Assembly (NCBI GenBank): GCA_900546355.1
Contig: URCM01000012.1
Coordinates: forward strand, 1-45,991
Length of the DNA stretch: 45,991 nucleotides
DNA from: an uncultured Bacteroides sp.
GTDB taxonomy: Bacteria > Bacteroidota > Bacteroidia > Bacteroidales > Bacteroidaceae
Direction: 5' to 3'
Numbering within the stretch: position 1 is the stretch's first letter; each line of letters starts with the position of its first letter. The notes beneath the pieces are model-generated. The model was not told the origin of the DNA and made no database searches. It saw only the letters and a program-made list of their open reading frames with translations. The translations under genes were made by a program, and so were the position numbers. Positions 33,547 to 42,048 of this stretch are shown one piece after another.

Positions 33547-34677
33547 TTATAAACGGGTAGATATTCGTTTCACCATCATGGGTTTCCACGTCGAGAAGTC
33601 ACCTGCAAGGATATGTTTACGCGCTTCGCCTACCAACCACAGATAGAATGCCAAGTTGTGTATGGAAGCGATTTGCAATGCCAAAAGCTCTTGTGCATGA
33701 AATAAGTGGCGTAGGTAAGCACGGCTGTACATCGTGTCTACATAAGAGGCGCCATCCGCTTCAATGGGCGAAAAGTCGTTTTCCCATTTCTTGTTACGCA
33801 TATTCATGATGCCATCTTTGGTGAAAAGCATTCCATTGCGTCCGTTGCGGGTAGGCATTACACAGTCGAACATATCCACACCACGTTCGATTCCTTCCAA
33901 GATATTGACCGGTGTACCTACCCCCATCAGGTAACGAGGCTTATCGGTCGGGAGGATTTCATTGACTACTTCAATCATTTCGTACATCTTTTCGGTGGGC
34001 TCGCCTACAGCCAATCCGCCAATCGCATTTCCATCTGCGTTTTTTGAAGCAATGTATTCAGCCGATTGTTTACGTAAATCGGTGTATACACATCCTTGCA
34101 CAATGGGGAACAACGACTGATTATATCCGTATTTAGGTTCAGTTTCGTTGAAACGGGTGAAACAACGGTCCAGCCAGCGGTGAGTCAGTTCCATCGATTT
34201 GCGCGCGTAATCGTAGTCAGCAGTACCTGGCGTACATTCATCAAATGCCATCATAATGTCTGCTCCGATAGTCCGCTCGATATCCATTACACGCTCGGGG
34301 GTAAACAAGTGCTTCGAACCGTCGATATGTGAGCGGAATTCTACACCTTCTTCCCGCATCTTACGGATGCCAGAAAGGGAAAACACTTGAAACCCTCCGC
34401 TATCTGTTAACATCGGACGGTCGAATCCATTGAATTTATGCAATCCTCCAGCAGCTTCCAGCACATCCAATCCCGGACGAAGGTATAAATGGTAAGTATT
34501 TCCTAAAATAATTTGTGCTTTGATATCTTCTTTCAATTCGCGCAAATGGACGGCTTTCACGCTGCCCACAGTGCCGACAGGCATAAAAATAGGCGTTTCT
34601 ATCTGTCCGTGGTCAGTTGTAATCAGTCCTGCACGAGCGTTTGATTTCGGATCGGTATGTTGTAGTTCGAATTTCAT
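33547..34677 (-). CDS. tgt: tRNA-guanine transglycosylase, apparently without the zinc-binding cysteines
   Basis: The protein has 376 residues and swaps guanine-34 for preQ1 in GUN-anticodon tRNAs. Active-site motifs are present: Asp92 in LTDSGGFQVFSL, GGLAVGEPTEKM, and the nucleophile Asp271 in VDMFDCVMPTRNGR. In the E. coli-type enzyme the motif before YSRAYL is C-x-C-x2-C, with a later His. Here it reads DGASYVDTMYSRAYL, so Gly309, Ser311 and Asp314 stand in for the cysteines, while His340 (SIHNL) is kept. Either the zinc site is lost or it is built differently. The gene follows lon by 81 bases and is followed at 14 bases by the LptG-like gene. Confidence 0.93.
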   Translation of the reverse strand: MKFELQHTDPKSNARAGLITTDHGQIETPIFMPVGTVGSVKAVHLRELKEDIKAQIILGNTYHLYLRPGLDVLEAAGGLHKFNGFDRPMLTDSGGFQVFSLSGIRKMREEGVEFRSHIDGSKHLFTPERVMDIERTIGADIMMAFDECTPGTADYDYARKSMELTHRWLDRCFTRFNETEPKYGYNQSLFPIVQGCVYTDLRKQSAEYIASKNADGNAIGGLAVGEPTEKMYEMIEVVNEILPTDKPRYLMGVGTPVNILEGIERGVDMFDCVMPTRNGRNGMLFTKDGIMNMRNKKWENDFSPIEADGASYVDTMYSRAYLRHLFHAQELLALQIASIHNLAFYLWLVGEARKHILAGDFSTWKPMMVKRISTRL

Positions 34678-34713
34678 TATTTATATTCTGTAGTAATTTT
34701 ATGCCTCGAAGCT

Positions 34714-34749
34714 GCGGCTGCATACATTCAAGTTTACGCAAGCAGCCGC
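34714..34749 (-). terminator. hairpin between lon and tgt
   Basis: The arms GCGGCTGC and GCAGCCGC are perfect over 8 bases. No strong T-run follows, so termination is uncertain. Confidence 0.35.
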
Positions 34750-34758
34750 GTCCTCCGA

Positions 34759-37257
34759 TTATTTTTTCTCTGCCGCTTCGGCTTCTTTATCCTTTTTCAT
34801 AATAGCTTCAAAGTCGATGGCATCTGCTACTTTCTCATCAGTCAATGCCAACTGAAGCACCTCTTTTATATCTCTGACATAATGGAAAGTCAGCCCTTTC
34901 AGGTATAGTGGTTGAATTTCTTCGATATTTTTACGGTTTTCTTCACACAGGATTAAGTTGGTTATTCCCGCACGTTTAGCCGCCAATATTTTTTCGCGGA
35001 TTCCCCCTACCGGCAGCACTTTGCCTCGCAGGGTGATTTCTCCTGTCATGGCAAGGTTCGCTTTGACTTTTCGTTGCGTAAGCGCAGAGGCAAGCGATGT
35101 AACCATTGTAATACCGGCCGATGGACCATCTTTAGGTATGGCACCTTCGGGTACATGGATATGAATATTCCAGTTGTCGAAAATGCCGTCAGGCAAATCA
35201 AGCAAAGAAGAGTGTGCCTTCAGATATTCCAATGCCAACATTGCCGATTCCTTCATCACGTCGCCCAAATTTCCTGTCAGCGTAAGGCGCCCGCCTTTTC
35301 CTTTGCTCAAGCTGGTTTCCACAAAAAGAATTTCACCACCTGCGGCGGTCCATGCCAAGCCAGTCACTACACCTGCGTATTCGTTCCCTTGGTATTTATC
35401 CCGTGAATATTCAGGGACGCCTAAATATTGCTTGATATCGTCGGGCTTTAACTCATGCAGTCCGGCAAATTTGTTACTGGCTATCTCAAGGGCTATTCGG
35501 CGCATCACTTTGCCGATTTTCTTTTCCAATTCGCGCACGCCACTTTCACGAGTATAGTTCTCGATAATGTATTCAATGGCGAGTTTGGTGAATTTCACAT
35601 GCGTTTTTGTCAAGCCGTTTGCCAGCATCTCTTTGGGAATCAAGTGCCTTCTTGCGATTTCTATTTTTTCTTCGGTTATGTAACCACTTACTTCTATCAA
35701 TTCCATACGGTCGAGCAACGGGGTAGGAATCATGTCTAAGTTGTTTGCCGTGGCGATGAACATCACTTTCGAAAGGTCATAGTCCAAATCTACATAGTTG
35801 TCATGGAAAGCGTTGTTTTGTTCCGGGTCGAGTACTTCCAGCATGGCAGAAGCAGGGTCTCCCTGACGGTCGTTTCCCATCTTGTCTATTTCGTCAAGGA
35901 TGATGACAGGGTTCGATGATTCAGCTTTTATCAGACTTTTAATGATACGTCCGGGCATGGCGCCAATGTAGGTACGGCGATGTCCGCGTATTTCAGCTTC
36001 GTCGTGCACGCCTCCCAGCGACATACGGACATATTTCCGCTTCAAAGCCGAAGCAATGGAACGTCCCAATGAAGTCTTGCCCACTCCCGGAGGTCCATAA
36101 AGACAGAGGATTGGTGATTTCATATCGCCTTTCAGTTGCAACACCGCTAAGTGCTCTAAAATACGTTCTTTCACTTTTTCCAGTCCGTAATGGTCTTTGT
36201 TGAGCACTTTTTCTGCATTGAGGATGCTGAGGTTATCGGTTGTAAACAGATTCCAGGGAAGCGATAGCAATGTTTGCAGATAACTCAGCTGCACATTGTA
36301 ATCGGGCGATTGCGGATTGATGCGTTCCAGTTTCTGTACTTCCCGTTCGAAAGCGGCTGCTATCTCTTTGCTCCATTTCTTTGTTTTCCCTTTGGTGCGT
36401 AATCCGTCTATTTCGTATTCCTGGCTGTTTCCCAACTCATCTTGAATATTCTTGATTTGTTGTTGCAAAAAGTACTCCCGTTGTTGACGGTCCAAGTCTT
36501 CACGTGTCCGCATCTGGATATCGTGTTTCAACTCCGCCAGTTTTGTCTCGCGGTTCAGCACTTGAATCAAAGCGTACAGCCGGTCTTTCAAGGTCGGCTT
36601 ACAAATCAATTCGTATTTTTCATCCAGGCTGAACGGGAAATTAGTACAAATATAGTTTACCAGCACGTGTTCTCTTGGTAAGTTTTTCAATGCGAAAGTA
36701 ACATCCGGACTTAATCGGTCGCTGGCATCTACATACTGGTTTGCCAAGTCGAGGCAGGTATCCATCAATGCATTGAATTCGTCATTGTTTTCCATTTCCA
36801 TAAATTCGGGCAATACAGATACTTTGCCTTTCAGGAAAGGTTCCACGGAAGTCAGTTCTTCCAATTTCACTTTGACGTTGCTTGCCTGCAGGATGACGGT
36901 AGTCGTTCCTCCAGGCAATTCAAATATCCGAAGCACACGTCCGACAACCGCTACCGGATAAAGGTCTTTTAAAGTTGGGTCTTCTATGTCCGATGACCTC
37001 TGAGTCGCTATAATGATGTGTTGCTTATTCTTTGACGCGGAGTGAACCAACTTCAACGTGGCCTGTCTGCCTACCGTCACCGGCATGACGATACCGGTAA
37101 ACATAATCATATTGCGTAAAGTCATGACAGGTATTTCACCTTTTATTTCATCCGCGGAAAGTTGTTCGAGCTCGGGAGTGATTTCGGCTACCATTGACAC
37201 TTCTTCTGTAGCAACTCCGGATTCCATGTCGTTCTTTATCTTTTTTCTTCGTGCCAT
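34759..37257 (-). CDS. lon: ATP-dependent protease La
   Basis: The protein has 832 residues from the ATG at 37257 ([10 protein letters not shown]). A longer frame would start from a TTG that lies inside the promoter box. The N-terminal LON substrate-binding domain spans about 45-250 ([20 protein letters not shown]). The AAA+ domain has Walker [14 protein letters not shown] and Walker [12 protein letters not shown]. The serine protease domain carries the catalytic Ser713 in [11 protein letters not shown], with the lysine further on in [14 protein letters not shown]. The C-terminus is rich in Lys, Glu and Ala. Lon degrades misfolded and short-lived regulatory proteins in the cytoplasm. A TACCTTTG box stands 48 bases upstream. 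Confidence 0.96.
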   Translation of the reverse strand: MARRKKIKNDMESGVATEEVSMVAEITPELEQLSADEIKGEIPVMTLRNMIMFTGIVMPVTVGRQATLKLVHSASKNKQHIIIATQRSSDIEDPTLKDLYPVAVVGRVLRIFELPGGTTTVILQASNVKVKLEELTSVEPFLKGKVSVLPEFMEMENNDEFNALMDTCLDLANQYVDASDRLSPDVTFALKNLPREHVLVNYICTNFPFSLDEKYELICKPTLKDRLYALIQVLNRETKLAELKHDIQMRTREDLDRQQREYFLQQQIKNIQDELGNSQEYEIDGLRTKGKTKKWSKEIAAAFEREVQKLERINPQSPDYNVQLSYLQTLLSLPWNLFTTDNLSILNAEKVLNKDHYGLEKVKERILEHLAVLQLKGDMKSPILCLYGPPGVGKTSLGRSIASALKRKYVRMSLGGVHDEAEIRGHRRTYIGAMPGRIIKSLIKAESSNPVIILDEIDKMGNDRQGDPASAMLEVLDPEQNNAFHDNYVDLDYDLSKVMFIATANNLDMIPTPLLDRMELIEVSGYITEEKIEIARRHLIPKEMLANGLTKTHVKFTKLAIEYIIENYTRESGVRELEKKIGKVMRRIALEIASNKFAGLHELKPDDIKQYLGVPEYSRDKYQGNEYAGVVTGLAWTAAGGEILFVETSLSKGKGGRLTLTGNLGDVMKESAMLALEYLKAHSSLLDLPDGIFDNWNIHIHVPEGAIPKDGPSAGITMVTSLASALTQRKVKANLAMTGEITLRGKVLPVGGIREKILAAKRAGITNLILCEENRKNIEEIQPLYLKGLTFHYVRDIKEVLQLALTDEKVADAIDFEAIMKKDKEAEAAEKK

Positions 37258-37305
37258 AATTTGTGATTTGTCTCTACTCTTTGTATTTAAATTCCAAAAC
37301 GGGTA

Positions 37306-37313
37306 CAAAGGTA
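37306..37313 (-). promoter_or_regulatory. -7 promoter box (TACCTTTG) for lon
   Basis: Exact TAnnTTTG match, with a TTTC close to the -33 consensus 20 bases upstream. It also rules out the longer TTG start of the lon frame. Confidence 0.55.
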
Positions 37314-37400
37314 AACAATCTGCTCCGAATACGGAAACAGAAAAGTTGTAAATCCATGAAATAAATTGGAGATTTACACTTAAATCAAATAGGTTTTATT

Positions 37401-37408
37401 TATTTTTG
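37401..37408 (+). promoter_or_regulatory. -7 promoter box (TATTTTTG) for trmN6
   Basis: Exact TAnnTTTG match, 23 bases upstream of the ATG and divergent from the lon promoter. Confidence 0.4.
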
Positions 37409-37431
37409 GCGAAAATTTGAAAAGTTAGCTT

Positions 37432-38133
37432 ATGAGAAACCCTTTTTTCAGGTTCAAACAGTTTGAAGTATGGCATGACCGCTGCGCGATGAAAGTGGGA
37501 ACAGATGGCGTATTGTTAGGTGCATGGGTCGATGTCACCCGTTCAAGGCAAGTACTTGATATCGGTACGGGAAGCGGTTTGATAGCGCTGATGATAGCAC
37601 AGCGTTGTGATGCCCGGATAACCGGAATCGATATTGATGCGGATGCGGTAGGGCAGGCGTGCGAAAATGCGGATGCTTCACCGTGGAGTGAACGGATTCA
37701 TATCAGTCGGGCAGATGTCGCCGAATTTAATGAAGGAAAATATGATACCATTGTTTCGAATCCGCCTTTCTTTTGCGAACAGGTGCATTGTCCGGACAGA
37801 CAACGGAATGCCGCCCGGCATACGGAATCGTTGACTTTTGAATGCCTGTTGGACGCGGTGAAACGCTTATTGACAGATGATGGTTCTTTTTCAGTGATAA
37901 TACCGGCTGGCTTGATAGGTAGTTTTACGACATCGGCAGCCGAACGTCATTTGTATGCATCGCGTCGTACCGATGTCCTGACTAAGCCCGGCGTGCCTCC
38001 TAAACGTGTCTTACTGACTTTCTGTAGAAGTGTCCGGGCTTGTGATACGGATAATTTGGTTATAGAGTCATCTCCTCGTACATATAGTCCTGAATTTATT
38101 CAATTAATAAAAGATTTTTATTTACATGTATAA
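37432..38133 (+). CDS. trmN6: tRNA1(Val) (adenine(37)-N6)-methyltransferase
   Basis: The protein has 233 residues with the class I SAM-binding fold. VLDIGTGSGLIALMIAQR near residue 40 is motif I. The catalytic motif SNPPFF (NPPF) near residue 105 marks N6-adenine methylation. FRFKQFEVWHDRCAMKVGTD at the start is typical for the YfiC/TrmN6 group. The enzyme methylates A37 of tRNA1(Val). The start ATG at 37432 fits the family's opening. It is divergent from lon and convergent with the lipid kinase gene, with a single base between the two stop codons. Confidence 0.85.
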   Translation: MRNPFFRFKQFEVWHDRCAMKVGTDGVLLGAWVDVTRSRQVLDIGTGSGLIALMIAQRCDARITGIDIDADAVGQACENADASPWSERIHISRADVAEFNEGKYDTIVSNPPFFCEQVHCPDRQRNAARHTESLTFECLLDAVKRLLTDDGSFSVIIPAGLIGSFTTSAAERHLYASRRTDVLTKPGVPPKRVLLTFCRSVRACDTDNLVIESSPRTYSPEFIQLIKDFYLHV

Positions 38134-38134
38134 G

Positions 38135-39166
38135 TCATCTCTTGGCTAACCGGCGCAAGAGGTTTTGGTTTAGCTGCAGCAGCTTGCGATGTTTTTCAGC
38201 AATGGTGGCTGTAAGCGGACGCGTACCAAAGAAATCGGTGAAATGCTGAAGCACACTGAACGGTTCAACGGCATTGTGCCCTTTTTCGGGCGCAATGACC
38301 TTTAAGCCGCGATGAATCACTTCGACTTCCAAATCCTTTCCTCCCATCATCGGATCGCCATCAAAATGAAAGACACCAGCACTGTGTCGGTGGATGGTAA
38401 TTTTTTTCTCCTTCAGTGTCTTGATACGGCTGTTCTGGTCAATGGTTTTGTTAAACAGTTGAAAGGCAAGGGTAGGCACATCAAGCACTGTAAACGGTTC
38501 CAATATGGTAATATCCATCATGCCGTCGGTAAGCGACGCTTGCGGGGCAATGTAAGCATTGTTACCATATTGCGAAGCGTTGGCGCAAGCGATGAGGAAG
38601 GCTTTGTAACGCACTGTACCCAATTCGTTTTCGATTTCATAAGTCTCAGGACGGTAGGTCAGGCTTTCGTGCAACGTGTTTTCCAGATAAGTGCTCAAAC
38701 CCCGTTTGCCAGAATCGGCAAATTTCAAGCTGACAAATGCGTCAAATCCTACTCCACAAGTGCAAAAAAACGGATGTTGGTCGATTTTGCCATAATCTAT
38801 TTCTTTTATAAATCCTTTGTTTAATGTTTCGATGGCACCACGTGGTTCCATGGGGATATGCAAATGACGTGCCAGCCCATTGCCCGACCCGCATGGAATG
38901 ATTCCCATTGCGGTGTCGGTATGCACTAGTGAACGGCCTATTTCATTGATAGTACCATCGCCTCCGATGGCTACCACAATGTCGGTCTTTTCTTCTGCCG
39001 CCTGATATGCCAGTTGGCAAGCGTGTCCCGCATATTCGGTTTTCCGGACGGTGTAGTCATATCGTGTGCGGTCTATGTATTTGTCTATTAAGTGCAACAC
39101 GAATTCTTTCCCGTGTATGCCCGATATGGGGTTGACTATAAACAAGATGCGTTTCTTTAAGTTCAT
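38135..39166 (-). CDS. diacylglycerol/sphingosine-type lipid kinase (DAGK_cat family)
   Basis: The protein has 343 residues. The N-terminal catalytic domain shows ILFIVNPISGIHGKEFV, the ATP-binding loop VVAIGGDGTINEIGRSL near residue 66, and the substrate loop IIPCGSGNGLARHL. The C-terminal beta-sandwich domain ends AEKHRKLLQLNQNLLRRLAKR. The family phosphorylates diacylglycerol, ceramide or sphingoid bases. It is divergent from the serine palmitoyltransferase gene, with a 240-base gap. This supports a role in making phosphorylated sphingolipids such as ceramide phosphate, but that is inference. Its 3' end is one base from the convergent trmN6 stop. Confidence 0.82.
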   Translation of the reverse strand: MNLKKRILFIVNPISGIHGKEFVLHLIDKYIDRTRYDYTVRKTEYAGHACQLAYQAAEEKTDIVVAIGGDGTINEIGRSLVHTDTAMGIIPCGSGNGLARHLHIPMEPRGAIETLNKGFIKEIDYGKIDQHPFFCTCGVGFDAFVSLKFADSGKRGLSTYLENTLHESLTYRPETYEIENELGTVRYKAFLIACANASQYGNNAYIAPQASLTDGMMDITILEPFTVLDVPTLAFQLFNKTIDQNSRIKTLKEKKITIHRHSAGVFHFDGDPMMGGKDLEVEVIHRGLKVIAPEKGHNAVEPFSVLQHFTDFFGTRPLTATIAEKHRKLLQLNQNLLRRLAKR

Positions 39167-39198
39167 ATAGTTTTGAGTAGGTTTCTTAATTTGGAAAA

Positions 39199-39206
39199 CA
39201 AAAATA
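39199..39206 (-). promoter_or_regulatory. -7 promoter box (TATTTTTG) for the lipid kinase
   Basis: Exact TAnnTTTG match, 32 bases upstream of the kinase ATG. Confidence 0.4.
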
Positions 39207-39301
39207 AGACTATTTTGTTTATGAAACCTACATTTTATTCCAGAATTGCAGTTTTGAATATTTTTTTTGTCTTAATGACCTGTTGATTATGACAAAATTA
39301 T

Positions 39302-39309
39302 TATCTTTG
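39302..39309 (+). promoter_or_regulatory. -7 promoter box (TATCTTTG) for spt
   Basis: Exact TAnnTTTG match. It gives a leader of about 95 bases before the spt ATG. The -33 element is uncertain. Confidence 0.45.
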
Positions 39310-39406
39310 CACGTTCTTTTATTATATAATCTGCCGGAAGGATAATCCGGATTATTATTTAACAATGTAAATCTAAGCTCGAAAGAGATTTACCAAACAG
39401 TAGAAT

Positions 39407-40594
39407 ATGGGACTATTACAAGACAAATTGAGTAAATTCAGAGTGCCTCAGATGTATATGGAGAGAGGCGTTTATCCCTATTTCCGTGAAATAGACAGTG
39501 CCCAGGACACCGAAGTGATGATGGACGGAAAGAAAGTATTGATGTTCGGATCGAACTCGTACATGGGGCTGACTCATGATGAACGCATCATCAATGCTGC
39601 CATCGAAGCTACCCGCAAATACGGAACAGGATGTGCCGGTTCTCGCTTGTTGAACGGTACGCTCGACATTCATGTAAGATTAGAGAAGGAATTAGCTGAA
39701 TTTATCGGAAAAGACGAAGCTTTGTGTTTCTCTACAGGTTTTACAGTAAACGAAGGGGTCATTCCGCAGTTAGTGGGACGTGGTGATTATATCATTTGTG
39801 ATGACCGTGACCATGCTTCTATCGTTGACGGACGCCGTCTTTCTTTTGCTACTCAACTGAAGTATAAGCATAACGACATGGAAGCCTTGGAGCGTGAGCT
39901 TCAAAAGTGCGAACTAGATGCCATCAAGTTAATTGTGGTTGACAGCGTATTTTCAATGGAGGGTGATTTGGCGAATTTGCCAGAGATTGTCCGCCTGAAA
40001 AAGAAATACAACGCTACTATCTATGTGGACGAAGCGCATGGATTAGGTGTATTCGGACGTAACGGACGTGGTGTATGTGACCATTTCGGACTGACAAAAG
40101 ACATCGACCTGATTATGGGAACCTTCAGTAAATCACTTGCTTCTATAGGCGGGTTCGTAGCAGCAGACAAGGATACGATTAACTGGTTGCGTCATAATGC
40201 ACGTTCGTATATTTTCCAGGCAAGCAGCACACCAGCCGCTACAGCTGCCGCCATCGAAGCACTTCATATATTGCAGACCGAACCGCAGCGTCAGGAAAAT
40301 TTATGGAAGATTACTAATTATGCGTTAAAGCGTTTCCGCGAATGCGGATTTGAAATCGGTGATACGGAAAGCCCGATTATCCCGCTTTACGTACGTGATA
40401 CAGACAAGACATTCGAGGTGACCAAGCTGGCATTCGACGAGGGTGTATTCATCAATCCTGTGATTCCTCCTGCTTGTGCGCCGCAAGACACACTGGTACG
40501 TTTTGCTTTGATGGCTACTCATACGAAAGAACAGATAGATTTTGCCATCGAGAAGTTAGTGAAATGTTTCAAACAGTTAGACATTATTAAATAA
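39407..40594 (+). CDS. spt: serine palmitoyltransferase (alpha-oxoamine synthase family)
   Basis: The protein has 395 residues and belongs to the PLP-dependent alpha-oxoamine synthases. It condenses serine with a long-chain acyl-CoA to 3-keto-sphinganine, the first step of sphingolipid synthesis in Bacteroidetes. Family features are GSNSYMGLTHDERII near residue 48, the SGF/TGF turn in CFSTGFTVNEGVIPQ, DEAHGLGVFGRNGRG, and the PLP lysine Lys242 in MGTFSKSLASIGGF. The length and opening match the Bacteroides spt enzyme as I remember it. Glycine C-acetyltransferase (kbl) is the main alternative. The upstream lipid kinase favours sphingolipid work. A hairpin repeat follows directly. Confidence 0.85.
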   Translation: MGLLQDKLSKFRVPQMYMERGVYPYFREIDSAQDTEVMMDGKKVLMFGSNSYMGLTHDERIINAAIEATRKYGTGCAGSRLLNGTLDIHVRLEKELAEFIGKDEALCFSTGFTVNEGVIPQLVGRGDYIICDDRDHASIVDGRRLSFATQLKYKHNDMEALERELQKCELDAIKLIVVDSVFSMEGDLANLPEIVRLKKKYNATIYVDEAHGLGVFGRNGRGVCDHFGLTKDIDLIMGTFSKSLASIGGFVAADKDTINWLRHNARSYIFQASSTPAATAAAIEALHILQTEPQRQENLWKITNYALKRFRECGFEIGDTESPIIPLYVRDTDKTFEVTKLAFDEGVFINPVIPPACAPQDTLVRFALMATHTKEQIDFAIEKLVKCFKQLDIIK

Positions 40595-40596
40595 CC

Positions 40597-40656
40597 CCGT
40601 TTGCGATTTGCCATTGGCAGCTTGCATTTGCAGGCTGAATGGCAAGTCGCAAATGG
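40597..40656. repeat. 60-bp hairpin repeat between spt and the DUF2148 gene
   Basis: The two halves are near-complementary, starting with CCGTTTGCGATTTGCC on the left and ending GGCAAGTCGCAAATGG on the right, with further pairing to the loop. It starts 3 bases after the spt stop. It could act as terminator or mRNA-stabilising stem, or be a dispersed element. Confidence 0.6.
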
Positions 40657-40672
40657 TAAAACAATAAATAAG

Positions 40673-41206
40673 ATGATTCTTAACGAAAGAGACAACCGTC
40701 ACGAAGAGGTGTTGCGTATTGCCCAGGAAATGATGGTGGCTGCACGCACAGCACCCAAAGGGAAAGGAGTGGACATCATCGAGATAGCGATGGTGACCGA
40801 AAGCAATATCCGCATTCTTTCCGACACCATGAAACAGATGTATGAAGAAAACGGCTTTAAGTTTTTCTTGCGTGACGCCGATAATATCCTTCAGGCGGAG
40901 TGTATCATATTAATAGGTACACGTGCACAACCACAGGGCTTAGATTGCGGACATTGTGGCTACGAAACGTGTGCTTCACGCAAAGAAGGTGTGCCTTGTG
41001 CGATTAATAGTGTTGATGTAGGCATTGCTATCGGTTCGGCTTGTTCGGTGGCTGCCGACCATCGGGTAGATACCCGCGTGATGTTTTCCGCAGGTTTGGC
41101 TGCCCAGCAGCTCGACTGGTTGGATGGATGCCGACAGGTTTATGCCATCCCTGTCAGCGCTTCATCAAAAAATCCGTTCTTCGACCGTAAGCCTAAGACA
41201 GAATAA
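40673..41206 (+). CDS. DUF2148 ferredoxin-domain protein
   Basis: The protein has 177 residues from the ATG at 40673; a longer frame would run back through the hairpin repeat. MILNERDNRHEEVLRIAQEM opens the usual N-terminal helix. A cysteine cluster LDCGHCGYETCASRKEGVPC (C-x2-C-x4-C-x8-C) near residue 107 can hold an iron-sulfur cluster. The GIAIGSACSVAADHRVDTRV stretch and the C-terminal PFFDRKP fit the family. The function is unknown. It follows spt and overlaps the convergent HAD gene by 14 bases at their 3' ends. Confidence 0.8.
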   Translation: MILNERDNRHEEVLRIAQEMMVAARTAPKGKGVDIIEIAMVTESNIRILSDTMKQMYEENGFKFFLRDADNILQAECIILIGTRAQPQGLDCGHCGYETCASRKEGVPCAINSVDVGIAIGSACSVAADHRVDTRVMFSAGLAAQQLDWLDGCRQVYAIPVSASSKNPFFDRKPKTE

Positions 41207-42005
41207 ACTTCTTTACAGCGTATGCTACACCGTCTTCATCATTCGACAGCGTGATGAAGTCAGCATTGTCACGCACTACTTGTTGTGCATTAGCCATTGC
41301 TATGCCTAAGCCGGCATATTGAATCATCGACAAATCATTGAATCCGTCTCCCATCGCAATCATTTCTTCTTGGGTCAGTCCGATTTCTTTCAACAATACC
41401 GACAGCGACTGCGCTTTATCAATTCCTTTCGGTACCAGCTCCAAGAAATAAGGTTCCGAGCGGAATACGCCCATCTTGTCTTTTAACTGTTCATACATTT
41501 TCTTTTCCAGTTCAGCCAGGCGGGTCGGTTCGCCCACTATCAGGCATTTGGTGATGGGGCGGGGGATAGCTGCTAAAAAATTGTCCACCTTCTTTATTTT
41601 CATGACGTTCAGCAGAGCTTCTTTTAGCACATATTCGTCATCGGGCAATTCCGTCAGCACATATTCATGGTCGTAGGTTACAATGGCAAAGCCGTTGTCT
41701 TTGGCGCATTGATACAGATAAGGCAACACATCATCGTCCAACCATTTCTTGTACATCAGCTCCTTTGTCTTCCAGTCTATGATTTCTCCTCCGTTATACG
41801 ATAGAATGTATCCTTCGTAACGGTCCAATTCCAAAGCATCGGCAATGGGGGCTACACCATAAGTAGGCCGTCCTGAAGCCAGCACAATTCTTACGCCTTG
41901 TCTTTGCGCTTCTATCAGTGTATCGTGTGTATGCGCGGTTATTTTCTTTTTCGAATCGGTCAATGTTCCGTCTAAGTCGAGTACGAGTAATTTATAATTC
42001 ATCAT
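41193..42005 (-). CDS. Cof-type HAD-superfamily phosphatase
   Basis: The protein has 270 residues. The nucleophile motif LLVLDLDGTLTDSKKKI contains the two catalytic aspartates. SGRP is motif II, a lysine lies in the LVPKGIDKAQ region, and the metal-binding motif GDGFNDLSMIQYAG comes near residue 218. The large C2-type cap domain sits between. These cytoplasmic enzymes dephosphorylate sugar phosphates, nucleotides or cofactors, and the substrate cannot be told from sequence. An MM double start is present. The 3' end overlaps the DUF2148 gene. The DEAD-box helicase lies 43 bases upstream on the same strand. Confidence 0.85.
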   Translation of the reverse strand: MMNYKLLVLDLDGTLTDSKKKITAHTHDTLIEAQRQGVRIVLASGRPTYGVAPIADALELDRYEGYILSYNGGEIIDWKTKELMYKKWLDDDVLPYLYQCAKDNGFAIVTYDHEYVLTELPDDEYVLKEALLNVMKIKKVDNFLAAIPRPITKCLIVGEPTRLAELEKKMYEQLKDKMGVFRSEPYFLELVPKGIDKAQSLSVLLKEIGLTQEEMIAMGDGFNDLSMIQYAGLGIAMANAQQVVRDNADFITLSNDEDGVAYAVKKFILS

Positions 42006-42048
42006 ATCATTTTAAATTAAGAGATTTTGTGCCTTGGGCAGGGAAGAA

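Noticed and set aside
37258..37308. Longer TTG start for lon
   Set aside because: The TTG lies inside the TACCTTTG promoter box and adds a non-conserved extension.
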